Of a stretch of DNA of 51,528 nt, positions 33,448-41,468 are shown piece by piece. How positions within the stretch are numbered: position 1 is the first letter of the stretch; each line of letters begins with the position of its first letter. The stretch covers positions 196,331 through 247,858 of the forward strand of contig NZ_LMRV01000077.1 in assembly GCF_001428245.1 (NCBI RefSeq), read 5' to 3'. The translations under genes were made by a program, and so were the position numbers. This DNA comes from Paenibacillus sp. Soil522 (GTDB taxonomy: Bacteria; Bacillota; Bacilli; Paenibacillales; Paenibacillaceae). Under the pieces are notes generated by a model. The model ran no database searches. It was not told the DNA's origin and saw only the letters and a list, made by a program, of their open reading frames with translations.

Positions 33448-33933
33448 GTGTACAAGCTGCTGCTTATCGTAGTGATGATGACGGTATGGATTTCGATTCA
33501 TCTGCTGCAGGTGGAGGAGGAGCTCGCCATGCACACTTTATTCCAAGGCAAGCACGCAGTCAACCGGGCTGCGCATGCGGCAGCTCAGCAGCTGGATCAA
33601 GCGGCGCTTGGAGATGGCTTGCTCCGTATAGCGCCCGATGAGGCGGCAAAAACGGCCGCTTTATATTTACAGGAAAATTTAAAGCTGGATACGGACGGCG
33701 CGCCGCTGCCGGAATCATTTTTGAAGCAGAAGGCGGAGCTGGTCGTATTCGAAATTGTGAATGCGGATCGAGCCTTCCCATATACTTACCGAAACGATGC
33801 CTGCGATTATGAGGTTACGCTGCAGCAGCCGGGTGTGGTGATGATCGTCCGTATCGCTTATCCGCGCGCCTTTCAAATATTGGAGCCAATAGAGTGGGAA
33901 ATAAAGGGGGTGGCAGAGCTCGTCGCAGGTTGA
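33448..33933 (+). CDS. bitopic pseudopilin/TadE-like protein 2
   Basis: 161 residues from GTG, after GGGAGGCGGATGGATCG. N-terminal helix (MYKLLLIVVMMTVWISIHLL, 1-20), then ELAMHTLFQGKHAVNRAAHAAA, an amphipathic stretch common after the helix of TadE-like proteins, and an outer domain with VTLQQPGVVMIVRIAYPRAF. Last gene of the Tad-like operon; about 60 bases later the M24 peptidase gene begins with its own strong ribosome site. Role as a minor subunit or assembly factor is inferred. Confidence 0.62.
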   Translation: MYKLLLIVVMMTVWISIHLLQVEEELAMHTLFQGKHAVNRAAHAAAQQLDQAALGDGLLRIAPDEAAKTAALYLQENLKLDTDGAPLPESFLKQKAELVVFEIVNADRAFPYTYRNDACDYEVTLQQPGVVMIVRIAYPRAFQILEPIEWEIKGVAELVAG

Positions 33934-33994
33934 CGGAAATTTGGAAAATTGGTGTAATAAGGGGAGGAAAATTGGATAGGAGCTGATTATCGAA

Positions 33995-35218
33995 ATGACG
34001 GACATTACGCCTGATATTCCTGCTGAGCTTGTAAATCAGCGAATTGGACGTTTGCAGGAAGTCATGCAAGCGGAGCGGATTGACGCTTTTCTTATTACTC
34101 AAAATGTTGATCTTTATTATTTTAGCGGATCTATGCAAAATGGGTATTTATTTATTCCAAGCACTGGCGATGCTACCTTTTACGTTCGGCGCAGCGTTTC
34201 GCGCGCCAGGCTGGAGACAGCGGTTCAGGTAGCGGAGCTCGGTGCTTTTCGTCAGTTTGGAGAGACGCTTACTCAGCAATACGCATATTTGTTTGTTAAA
34301 GGAACGGAGCTGCGGATAGCAGCCGATCTGGATGTGCTTCCAGCCCAGCTTTACTTAAAGCTGTCGGAGCTGCTAGGCACGTCGGGCCGCTGCGAGCTTA
34401 TAGACGGATCAGCCCATATTCGCAAAATTCGAATGATAAAAGCGCCATGGGAGGTCAGCCGAATTGAAGCAGCGGCCGAGGTTGTGGCACAGGCGCTAAG
34501 CGAGGCTTTGAACGTGCTGCGGGAAGGGATCAGCGAGCTTGAGTGGATGGCGCGTGTTGAATACGAGCTTCGCATCCGCGGGCATATCGGGTTGATGCGC
34601 ATGCGCGGCTTCAATCAAGAGATTACGACCGGCATGGTTATTTCGGGGGCAGCTGCAGCCGTTCCCACCTATTTTGACGGGCCTGCCGGCGGGCTTGGAC
34701 TTGGCGCGTCATCGCCGCAAAGCGTCAGCAGGTCGATCATAAAGCGAAATGAACCCATTTTGATCGATATCGGCTGCTGCGTGGACGGCTATGTCATCGA
34801 TCAGACCCGCACGGCCGTTATCGGCGGGCTTTCCGAAACGCTGCAGCATGCGTATGATGTGTCGGAGTCGGTCATTGCGTCGGCAGAGAAGCTGATGGTT
34901 CCCGGCACGCTTTGCTCGAAGCTTTATGAGGATGCCCTTGAGAGATGTACAGCTGCAAAGCTGTCGGAGCATTTTATGGGGTTTGGCGAGGATCAGGCCA
35001 AGTTTCTGGGGCATGGCATCGGGCTGGAAATCGATGAGTGGCCTGTGCTTGCGAAAGGCTTTCAAATGCCGCTGGAGTCTGGGATGGTTATTGCTGTAGA
35101 ACCCAAATTCACGTTTCCGGGGCAGGGAGTGGTTGGCATCGAGAACAGCTATTTGATTACCGAGCATGGTGCTAGAGCGCTGACTCGTTCGAAGGCTGAG
35201 CTTATTGTGCTGCCTTAG
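33995..35218 (+). CDS. M24-family (Xaa-Pro-type) aminopeptidase
   Basis: 407 residues. N-terminal creatinase-like domain (about 1-160, with AFLITQNVDLYYFSGSMQNGYL) and C-terminal pita-bread domain. The five metal ligands are recognisable: Asp in LIDIGCCVDG, Asp in VIDQTRT, His in GHGIGLEID, Glu in VEPKFTFP and Glu in GIENSYLI. Family knowledge: removes N-terminal residues next to Pro, with a dinuclear metal centre. Cytoplasmic. Preceded by GATAGGAGCTGATTATCGAA. It is unclear whether it is transcribed with the Tad-like operon. Confidence 0.88.
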   Translation: MTDITPDIPAELVNQRIGRLQEVMQAERIDAFLITQNVDLYYFSGSMQNGYLFIPSTGDATFYVRRSVSRARLETAVQVAELGAFRQFGETLTQQYAYLFVKGTELRIAADLDVLPAQLYLKLSELLGTSGRCELIDGSAHIRKIRMIKAPWEVSRIEAAAEVVAQALSEALNVLREGISELEWMARVEYELRIRGHIGLMRMRGFNQEITTGMVISGAAAAVPTYFDGPAGGLGLGASSPQSVSRSIIKRNEPILIDIGCCVDGYVIDQTRTAVIGGLSETLQHAYDVSESVIASAEKLMVPGTLCSKLYEDALERCTAAKLSEHFMGFGEDQAKFLGHGIGLEIDEWPVLAKGFQMPLESGMVIAVEPKFTFPGQGVVGIENSYLITEHGARALTRSKAELIVLP

Positions 35219-35240
35219 ACAATGGGGGGGAGATACATAA

Positions 35241-35720
35241 ATGGATCGGGAATTAACAAGGCGGCTTCACCGTGACTATATTACGGTTTACCGTATTAGC
35301 GGACTTATCACGCATGGGATCTTACTGGCTTTCATTATCACTTATTTTTCATTTGCGTTATTTTGGGATTGGACGCTAATACCCGGCTGGACCGCACTAG
35401 CGATCGTCGCCGCCACGTTTGTATTGTTTACATGGATCATCCCGCAGTTGAAATATGCAAGATTTCAATATGAGCTGTTTGACGATGAGCTGGAAATCCA
35501 ATCGGGACTTATCTTTTTGAGCAACGTGCTTGTACCGATGGTTCGTGTACAGCATGTTGAACTGGAAAGCGGACCGCTAATGCGCAAGTACGATCTGTCC
35601 AGCGTATCGGTCGTTACCGCTGCGACGACGCATCGGATTAGCGGCTTAAAGCAGCCGGAAGCGCAGCAGTTGAAGCGGCGAATCGGTATTTTAGCTAAGG
35701 TGGATGATCAGGATGAATGA
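35241..35720 (+). CDS. ydbS: YdbS-like bacterial PH-domain membrane protein
   Basis: 159 residues. Two hydrophobic helices (about 20-40 and 48-66), then one bPH2 domain (about 70-150: FQYELFDDELEIQSGLIFLSN, VPMVRVQHVELESGPLMRKY). The layout is that of B. subtilis YdbS, which together with YdbT has been linked to resistance to certain bacteriocins. Its TGA (35718-35720) overlaps the start of the YdbT-like gene, a typical tight pair. Confidence 0.85.
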   Translation: MDRELTRRLHRDYITVYRISGLITHGILLAFIITYFSFALFWDWTLIPGWTALAIVAATFVLFTWIIPQLKYARFQYELFDDELEIQSGLIFLSNVLVPMVRVQHVELESGPLMRKYDLSSVSVVTAATTHRISGLKQPEAQQLKRRIGILAKVDDQDE

Positions 35721-37248
35721 GCGCCGAACGCTGCATCCGATCTATATTTTGTTCGGGCTGCTGAATACGATCCAGGGCTTTCTTCCTTTAATATTGATCG
35801 GATTGCTTAAAGGAACGGATTGGTTAGGGTTAAAGTGGTATTGGTATGCAGGTGCTGCGTTACTTGCGATAGCTGTACTAGCGTTCAGCTTCCAAGAGTG
35901 GAGGCGCTTCGGCTTTTGGCTTGAGGAGGATCGAATCATCATTCGTAAGGGCTGGCTGCGCCGGGACGAGAAGACAATCTACTATGGACGCATCCATTCC
36001 GTCAACGTGGAGCAGCCGATTATACAGCGGTTACTCCAAGTAGCGCAGGTGAAGATCGAGACTCCAGGCGGCAACAACAAGGCGGACGGTATTTTGCCTG
36101 CACTCTCGATTAAGGAAGCAAACGATATTCAGCATATGCTTAGAAGGCAAGCGAGGCCGAATAGTGAGCCCATTCATGCAGCAGAGTCTGGCGCCGCTGA
36201 ACTGGATGATAAGGCGGCGAACCAGCCGTTGATTGTAAAGATGAATGCCAAGCCGCTCAAAGCAGCGGCTCCGGTTGAACAGGGCAGAAGTGCGCCGGCC
36301 TTCTCGCTGCATCCGGTACAGCTGCTTCAAGCGGCTGCGACTTCGATGAATTTCGGTCTCGTAGCGGCATTTACCGCCGGCTTGTATTCCTTTGCGGATG
36401 ATTTTATCAATCAGCTGCTGCCGGATCATTTTTTCGAAACCGTTGTGGAAGATTCAGCAAGCTTGATGCCAAGCTATATATTTATCGTCTTTATTGTCAT
36501 CTTTGGACTCGGGCTTGCTTGGCTGCTTTCCATTATATTGTATGTCTTGAAGTACAGCGGCTTCTCGGCAAAAAGGGAAGGCAGGCAAATATCGGTTTCC
36601 TACGGGATGCTGGAGAAGAAAAATTTTGTCTTTGATTCGAAGAAGGTGCAGGCAGTCATTGTCAAGGAAGGGCTGCTTCGTCAAGCGTTCGGCTACGCGG
36701 AAATTCAGCTCCAGGTCGTGTCGTCGGATAAGAAGGAGCAGCTTATGCTGCATCCTTTTCTAAAGCGCACAAGCGTCCAGCAGATGCTGAATGATTTTGT
36801 GCCGCAGTTGAAGCTTCCTTCAAATACTGATTTGACAGGAGCGCCGAAGCGGGCGCTGCTTTATTATGTTAGAATCGAGCTGCTGCTTACATTGCTGGCA
36901 TGCTCCGCTTTAATCGTGTTTTTGCATGCGGAAGGCTTATGGTCGCTGCTGCTTCTGCCTCTTGTCCTGTGGTGGAGAAGCAGCTGCCATAGCGCGGCAG
37001 GCGTTAGGCTGCAGGATGGCCAGCTTACGCTGCGCAAACGTTATTTATCCAGGTCAACCTATTTGATTCGGCGGCCTCAAATCGTTACGATGCGGGTGAG
37101 CCGGTCGATTGGGCAGCAGCGGAAGAAGCTGCTCACGCTATCCGTGTATGCGCTGGGCAGCCCGCTCGATTACCGCGTGAAATTTCTCGGCCGCAAGGAC
37201 GTCGAGCTTGTGTGGCAGTGGTTCAGCCGCAGTCAAAGTAAACAATAG
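35713..37248 (+). CDS. ydbT: YdbT-like multi-PH-domain membrane protein
   Basis: I choose ATG 35713 (MNERRTLHPIYIL), 9 bases after AAGGTGG; an ATG at 35704 lacks spacing. 511 residues with several helices and three bPH2 segments: RIIIRKGWLRRDEKTIYYGRI near 77-97, SVSYGMLEKKNFVFDSKKVQ near 295-314, and GQLTLRKRYLSRSTYLIRRP near 436-455. An Ala/Glu linker at about 150-190 joins domains one and two. Family knowledge: partner of YdbS in the cell envelope; mechanism unknown. Confidence 0.85.
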   Translation: MNERRTLHPIYILFGLLNTIQGFLPLILIGLLKGTDWLGLKWYWYAGAALLAIAVLAFSFQEWRRFGFWLEEDRIIIRKGWLRRDEKTIYYGRIHSVNVEQPIIQRLLQVAQVKIETPGGNNKADGILPALSIKEANDIQHMLRRQARPNSEPIHAAESGAAELDDKAANQPLIVKMNAKPLKAAAPVEQGRSAPAFSLHPVQLLQAAATSMNFGLVAAFTAGLYSFADDFINQLLPDHFFETVVEDSASLMPSYIFIVFIVIFGLGLAWLLSIILYVLKYSGFSAKREGRQISVSYGMLEKKNFVFDSKKVQAVIVKEGLLRQAFGYAEIQLQVVSSDKKEQLMLHPFLKRTSVQQMLNDFVPQLKLPSNTDLTGAPKRALLYYVRIELLLTLLACSALIVFLHAEGLWSLLLLPLVLWWRSSCHSAAGVRLQDGQLTLRKRYLSRSTYLIRRPQIVTMRVSRSIGQQRKKLLTLSVYALGSPLDYRVKFLGRKDVELVWQWFSRSQSKQ

Positions 37249-37270
37249 AAGAGATATTTCATTTCAACAG

Positions 37271-37308
37271 CTGCAGAAGAGCTTAACGCTTCCGCAGTTT
37301 TTTTTTTG
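37271..37308 (+). terminator. terminator of the ydbST pair
   Basis: CTGCAGAAG and CTTCCGCAG pair with one mismatch around a 9-base loop, followed by at least ten T (37298 on). Confidence 0.85.
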
Positions 37309-37328
37309 TAAAAACTTTTTAATCCTAG

Positions 37329-37354
37329 TGAACGAAATAAGATGGTTGACCGTC
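37329..37354 (+). promoter_or_regulatory. SigY-type autoregulatory promoter
   Basis: TGAACG (37329-37334), a 16-base spacer and CGTC (37351-37354) match the published B. subtilis SigY promoter pattern exactly, upstream of the sigY-like gene itself. Positive autoregulation is therefore likely. Confidence 0.75.
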
Positions 37355-37391
37355 TTAGCTATAACCGGATGAAAAAGGGGGTTACGCGCTC

Positions 37392-37925
37392 GTGCTTGAC
37401 GAGACGAAGCTGATTAAGCAAGCGGTACGCGGCGATTCGCGAGCGCTCTCTGAGCTGCTGCGGCACAACTATACTTTTCTTTATCAATATGTGCTGAAGG
37501 TGACGATGAACAAATCCCGTGCGGAGGATATTACGCAGGAGACGATGCTGAAGGCGATTGAAAAAATAGCGACGTTCAAAAACAAAGCTAAATTTTCGAC
37601 GTGGCTCATTACGATTGCTTCAAGACTTGTCGTTGACCGCGTTCGCCGGAATGAGCTTGAAAAACATTGGCTGCAGGAGGAGCAGTCGCTGCATTCGATT
37701 CGCTACGATACCTTGCAGCGGGGAGATGAATGGCCGGAGGCGCTGCAAGCGTTAGGTCAGCTGAGCAGCGATATTCGAATCCCGGTGCTGCTCAAGTATT
37801 ATTACGGCTATGCGCAGGAGGAGATCTCCTCGATGCTGGACATCCCGGTAGGTACAGTAAAATCAAGGCTGCATAACGGCTTGAAGCAGCTGCGGAAGGA
37901 GCTAACGGAACTTGAAGAAGCCTAA
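37392..37925 (+). CDS. sigY: ECF sigma factor SigY
   Basis: 177 residues from GTG, preceded by AAGGGGGTT. Region 2 (YKY-type YQYVLKVTMNKSRAEDITQETMLKAI, with FSTWLITIASRLVVDRVRRNE) and region 4 (YYGYAQEEISSMLDIPVGTV followed by KSRLHNGLKQLR) are complete. The following gene order, five small membrane/ABC genes, is that of the B. subtilis sigY operon, and the promoter fits SigY. The family controls the operon itself and is tied to envelope or nutrient stress; the true signal is not known. The 3' end overlaps yxlC by 14 bases. Confidence 0.9.
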   Translation: MLDETKLIKQAVRGDSRALSELLRHNYTFLYQYVLKVTMNKSRAEDITQETMLKAIEKIATFKNKAKFSTWLITIASRLVVDRVRRNELEKHWLQEEQSLHSIRYDTLQRGDEWPEALQALGQLSSDIRIPVLLKYYYGYAQEEISSMLDIPVGTVKSRLHNGLKQLRKELTELEEA

Positions 37926-38250
37926 AGAGGATTATAACGATCAGCAATGGTTCGATGAACAGCTTGGAGAAGCTGTGACCCGTTTTGATGCCGCTCATGC
38001 GCCGCATGTTCCGGAGCTTCAGCAGTTCGAGGGATTCGTGCAGGCGCATAAGCATGAAACGAAGAAAAAGCTTTGGAAGGAGCTCATGCTGTTTTGGTTA
38101 ACGGCATGCTTCATTTTCGGCTCGATGCTGTGGATTATAGATCGGAATTGGATATGGTTTGCTATCCTTCAAGCCGTTATTGCAGCGGGCGGAGTTGGAT
38201 TCGTCAGCTTGACGTTTGGCCGAAGGAGGGTACGCTCATGGAGGAGCTAA
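37912..38250 (+). CDS. yxlC: YxlC-like SigY antagonist
   Basis: 112 residues from TTG, overlapping sigY. Cytoplasmic N-terminus (about 1-50, with PELQQFEGFVQAHK), then two hydrophobic helices (about 57-75 and 80-99) and a basic tail. YxlC in B. subtilis is a negative regulator of SigY, acting with YxlD. The similarity is mainly in size, topology and location, so the name rests on synteny. Confidence 0.78.
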   Translation: MKKPKEDYNDQQWFDEQLGEAVTRFDAAHAPHVPELQQFEGFVQAHKHETKKKLWKELMLFWLTACFIFGSMLWIIDRNWIWFAILQAVIAAGGVGFVSLTFGRRRVRSWRS

Positions 38251-38459
38251 AGGTGTTACCCGTCTGGTTTTGGGTGCTGCTCATCGCTATTCTGGTTACA
38301 CAGTCGACTTGGCTGTTTATCGATGCCCGCAAAAGGGACAGCATGCCTTGGGTTTGGGGCCTATGGGGATTGATCCAATTTCCGATGCCGCTTCTCTTTT
38401 ATTTCATATTCGTGCGAAGCGGCTGGTTCCGGCGGAGTGGCGGCAAGAGCAAGGAATAA
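38238..38459 (+). CDS. yxlD: YxlD-like membrane protein
   Basis: 73 residues, ATG after AGGAGGG (38224-38230). One helix at about 9-27 and a second at about 40-60, with RKRDSMPWVWGLWGLIQFPMP between them. In B. subtilis YxlD helps YxlC hold SigY inactive. Overlaps yxlC by 13 bases. Call based on position, size and the WVWGLWG-type motif. Confidence 0.75.
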   Translation: MEELKVLPVWFWVLLIAILVTQSTWLFIDARKRDSMPWVWGLWGLIQFPMPLLFYFIFVRSGWFRRSGGKSKE

Positions 38460-38497
38460 ACCATTTACACTCTGGTTAAAAAAAGGGGATTGTTTTG

Positions 38498-38704
38498 ATG
38501 AACGAGCAAATCGAGCTGTCGCAAATCTTGCCTATCGTTGCGCCCGTAATCGTCATTCAGTTGATATTGATGGTGATCGCACTGGTACTGTGCGCAAAGG
38601 CGGAGAACACGCGAGGACCAAAGTGGATGTGGGTGCTCATTATTTTATTTGCGAATATTATTGGGCCTATTACCTTCTTTATTGCCGGAAGGAGGAGCGA
38701 GTGA
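38498..38704 (+). CDS. yxlE: YxlE-like PLDc_N-domain membrane protein
   Basis: 68 residues, ATG at 38498 after AAGGGGATT; a TTG 3 bases earlier is less likely. Two hydrophobic helices (about 9-31 and 45-63) around KAENTRGPKWMWVLI. The pattern VxxxxG..WxxxI....xGPxxFFxxGRR is the PLDc_N phospholipase-like transmembrane motif. TGA (38702-38704) shares a base with the next ATG. Confidence 0.8.
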   Translation: MNEQIELSQILPIVAPVIVIQLILMVIALVLCAKAENTRGPKWMWVLIILFANIIGPITFFIAGRRSE

Positions 38705-39654
38705 TGACGGAGCTGCTTCAGGTGAAGGGCTTAACGAAAACATTCGGTTCGGTTCAGGCGGTAGCGGGCATCGACTTTTCGATAACCGAAGGCCACTGTG
38801 TTGCGCTGCTGGGACCTAACGGAGCAGGAAAGACGACGACGATTCGGATGATTACGGGGCTGCTGAAACAGACTGCGGGTCAAATGGATTTTTTGGACTC
38901 TGCCCAAGCAGGCAATCATCGGGCGTTGATCGGCTACTTGCCCCAGTCCCCTTCGTTCTATCCTTGGATGACGGGAAACGAATATGTCGTTTACGCGGGA
39001 AGATTATGCGGGCTAAGCGCCGCCGCTGCTAAAATACGCGCAAAGGAGCTGTTGGAGCGGGTAGGCATTTCCAGCGCTTCCCAGAGACGAATAAGCTCCT
39101 ATTCAGGCGGGATGAAGCAGCGGCTTGGTCTAGCTCAAGCGCTTGTGCATCACCCAAGGCTGCTTGTCATGGATGAGCCGGTGTCTGCGCTTGATCCGCT
39201 TGGACGCAGAGAGGTGCTTGGGCTGCTGCGCGAGCTGAAGCAGGAGGCGACGGTGCTGTTCTCGACTCATGTTCTGCATGATGCGGAAGAGCTGTGCGAT
39301 GACGTTATTATTATTCTAAATGGGAAAATCGCACTGCAAGGGGCGATTGAGGCCATTAGGAGCGAGCATCGCAAGCCGATCATCGAGCTTCAGCTTGAAA
39401 GGGACGATCATTCCGAACGCTGGCTAACCGCTTATATGGAGCGAATCCTTCCTTCCATGAATGCTGGAAAAAGCGATGGCTTATTTCATGATGTCCAGCT
39501 GCAGAATGGGGTTGCCCGGTTTACCGTAAATGAAGTGGACGCAGCAAGAAGGAAACTGCTGGAGGAGCTGACAAGGTCGCAAGTAAAGGTGAGCAGACTG
39601 GAAATCGGCCATACGTCATTAGAGGATTTATTTATGAAGGTGGTGACCGCATGA
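38704..39654 (+). CDS. yxlF: ABC transporter ATPase YxlF
   Basis: 316 residues, ATG at 38704 overlapping the previous stop (TGATG). Walker A GPNGAGKTT (about 38-46), signature YSGGMKQRLG (about 133-142), Walker B LLVMDEPVSALD (about 154-165) and switch His in FSTHVLHDAE. The C-terminal ~80 residues continue the family tail. All catalytic residues are present. Forms an exporter-type complex with YxlG. Stop overlaps the start of yxlG by 4 bases. Confidence 0.92.
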   Translation: MTELLQVKGLTKTFGSVQAVAGIDFSITEGHCVALLGPNGAGKTTTIRMITGLLKQTAGQMDFLDSAQAGNHRALIGYLPQSPSFYPWMTGNEYVVYAGRLCGLSAAAAKIRAKELLERVGISSASQRRISSYSGGMKQRLGLAQALVHHPRLLVMDEPVSALDPLGRREVLGLLRELKQEATVLFSTHVLHDAEELCDDVIIILNGKIALQGAIEAIRSEHRKPIIELQLERDDHSERWLTAYMERILPSMNAGKSDGLFHDVQLQNGVARFTVNEVDAARRKLLEELTRSQVKVSRLEIGHTSLEDLFMKVVTA

Positions 39655-40496
39655 GCATCAAAGCTTTGGGACGATCACATCTCATAGCAGATAAAGGGGC
39701 TGCTTCATCAAGCTTTACCCGGTTCATCGTTATGGTTCAAAAGGAGCTTCTTGAGCTTGTTCGCAGCCATAAGCTGTTTTGGGTACCGCTTGTCTACTTA
39801 TTGCTGGGCATTATGCAGCCGGTTTCCTCTTATTTCATGCCGGTTTTCCTTGAGCAGGCAGGCAGCTTGCCGGAAGGTACGGTTATTGACATTCCAAAGC
39901 CGCTGGGCTCCGAGGTGCTGGCGCAAACGCTGCAGCAATTCGGCACGCTTGGCGTTCTTGTTCTTGTGCTCGTATGTATGGGCACGGTATCGGGCGAGCG
40001 CAATAACGGTACGGCATCGCTCATCCTCGTGAAGCCGATTTCAGTGCTAGCCTTTATCGGTTCCAAATGGACCGCTATGCTGCTGCTCACTTGGGGCTCG
40101 CTCACCGCCGGCTATTTCGCTTCCTGGTATTATACGGGTCTGTTATTCGGAGAAGTACCGCTCGCGAAGGTAATTAGCAGCCTTCTCGTTATGGGCTTAT
40201 GGCTGTCCTTTGTGATATCGGTAACGATACTTTTCAGCGCGCTGCTCCGAAGCCCTGCCGCGGCTGCCTTTTCGACGCTTAGCGGTGCCGTCGCGCTGTC
40301 CTTGCTGGCAGGCCTTTTCCCTAAGCTTCTTGGGTGGAGCCCTGGTGCGCTTAGCGGTTTTGCTTATCAATCTGCTGCCGCGGGGATCGTAAATGGCGGC
40401 CGATTCGGATGGTCGGTAACATCGGCATTTGTATGCATTGCAGCGGCTATAACGATATCCGCAGGGGTGCTTCGCAGAAGTTCGGCTGTCGATTAA
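39651..40496 (+). CDS. yxlG: ABC-2-type transporter permease YxlG
   Basis: 281 residues with about six hydrophobic helices; FIVMVQKELLELVRSHKLFW is the usual cytoplasmic entry helix of ABC-2 permeases. VLVLVCMGTVSGERNNGTASLILVKPIS is close to the NatB/YxlG consensus (motif in two overlapping parts). Works with YxlF to export an unknown substrate. It ends the sigY operon; no terminator is obvious in the 100 bases before the next gene. Confidence 0.88.
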   Translation: MSIKALGRSHLIADKGAASSSFTRFIVMVQKELLELVRSHKLFWVPLVYLLLGIMQPVSSYFMPVFLEQAGSLPEGTVIDIPKPLGSEVLAQTLQQFGTLGVLVLVLVCMGTVSGERNNGTASLILVKPISVLAFIGSKWTAMLLLTWGSLTAGYFASWYYTGLLFGEVPLAKVISSLLVMGLWLSFVISVTILFSALLRSPAAAAFSTLSGAVALSLLAGLFPKLLGWSPGALSGFAYQSAAAGIVNGGRFGWSVTSAFVCIAAAITISAGVLRRSSAVD

Positions 40497-40599
40497 AAAA
40501 ATGTACTCTATTAACTCTCTCTTCGATTGGACACCGCTATTATTTTTTAGTAGGATAGAAGTGAAAGAATCAGCGGCGAAGAAACAGGAGTTGAGGACG

Positions 40600-40983
40600 A
40601 TGCTACAACTAGGCACAAAGGTCGTCATAGTGGCTGACCAATATGAACAAAACCTTCCCATCGGGGATTATGGTTATATAATAGCGTACGACCGTAATGC
40701 GGATAATGTATTTGATTATGTGCTGAGAGTCCCTTCGGCCAACCGGAACTTTCTTATTCCCGATGAAGACGTGGAGCTTGAAGAAGTGCTTATTCATGAT
40801 GAAGTTGACCGCATTGAGCGGGAGGCGCTTATCGATTTTGCGCTGGCTACGCACAACGAGGAATTGTTTAAACGCATTATGAACGGCGGGGATGAGCCTG
40901 AACCGGAGCCGGAAAATACGGGCAAGGAACCACTCAGTCCAGCGGACTTTATTCGTCAAGTTAATTTAAAGGCTTGGATTTAA
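40600..40983 (+). CDS. small acidic conserved protein, unknown function
   Basis: ATG at 40600 (MLQLGTKVVIVADQYEQNLP) after GGAGTTGAGGAC; the frame is open from 40501 but without support. 127 residues: a beta-rich first half, KVVIVADQYEQNLPIGDYGY followed by a DNVFDYVLRVPSANRNFLIPDED stretch in two parts, then an acidic linker (EPEPEPENTGKE) and a short hydrophobic end. I do not know the family. It lies alone between sigY operon and gatCAB and has its own terminator. Confidence 0.7.
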   Translation: MLQLGTKVVIVADQYEQNLPIGDYGYIIAYDRNADNVFDYVLRVPSANRNFLIPDEDVELEEVLIHDEVDRIEREALIDFALATHNEELFKRIMNGGDEPEPEPENTGKEPLSPADFIRQVNLKAWI

Positions 40984-41001
40984 TCCACAGCCGCGTATAG
41001 C

Positions 41002-41049
41002 AGACTGTTCTGTATGTCACTTTGCTGACTTCGGGACAGTCTTTTTTTT
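41002..41049 (+). terminator. terminator with GACTGTTC/GGGACAGTC stem
   Basis: AGACTGT (41002-41008) pairs with ACAGTCT (41036-41042), extended by G-U pairs and an inner GTCA/TGAC pairing, followed by eight T. Member of a small dispersed hairpin family also at 20331 and 13955. Confidence 0.8.
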
Positions 41050-41075
41050 GCGTGAAAGGCAACTTGCCGTTTACA

Positions 41076-41105
41076 TTGATGTTCGCCCTACAAGTGAGAT
41101 ATAAT
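41076..41105 (+). promoter_or_regulatory. sigma-A promoter of gatCAB
   Basis: TTGATG (41076-41081), an 18-base spacer and a perfect TATAAT (41100-41105), 41 bases before the gatC start. Confidence 0.7.
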
Positions 41106-41145
41106 AGGAAGAATGATTAAAGGAATAGGAAAGGAAGAATACCAG

Positions 41146-41433
41146 ATGAGCATTACGCCCAAGGATGTAGAGCATGTCGCCAGACTGGCGCGGTTAGAGC
41201 TTTCCGATTCGGAGAAGGATCAGTTTACGGACCAGCTCAATGCTATTTTGAAATATGCGGAAAAGCTTAACGGCTTGGATACGGAAAATGTCGAGCCGAC
41301 CAGCCATGTGCTGCCAATCACGAACGTCATGCGTGCGGATGAGAAACGCCCGTCGCTGCCAATCGAGAAGGTGCTGCTGAACGCGCCTGATGAAGAGGAT
41401 GGACAATTTAAAGTACCAGCGGTGCTTGAATAA
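41146..41433 (+). CDS. gatC: Glu/Asp-tRNA amidotransferase subunit C
   Basis: 95 residues. ATG at 41146 follows AGGAAAGGAAGAATACCAG, and MSITPKDVEHVARLARLELS is the normal GatC start; an in-frame extension from 41113 is not needed. C-terminal DEEDGQFKVPAVLE is the family end, wrapping around GatA. Part of the enzyme that converts mischarged Glu-tRNA(Gln) and Asp-tRNA(Asn). 35 bases before gatA. Confidence 0.95.
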   Translation: MSITPKDVEHVARLARLELSDSEKDQFTDQLNAILKYAEKLNGLDTENVEPTSHVLPITNVMRADEKRPSLPIEKVLLNAPDEEDGQFKVPAVLE

Positions 41434-41468
41434 TAAGAATGGGGTTTAATTGAAGGGAGGAACTACTG

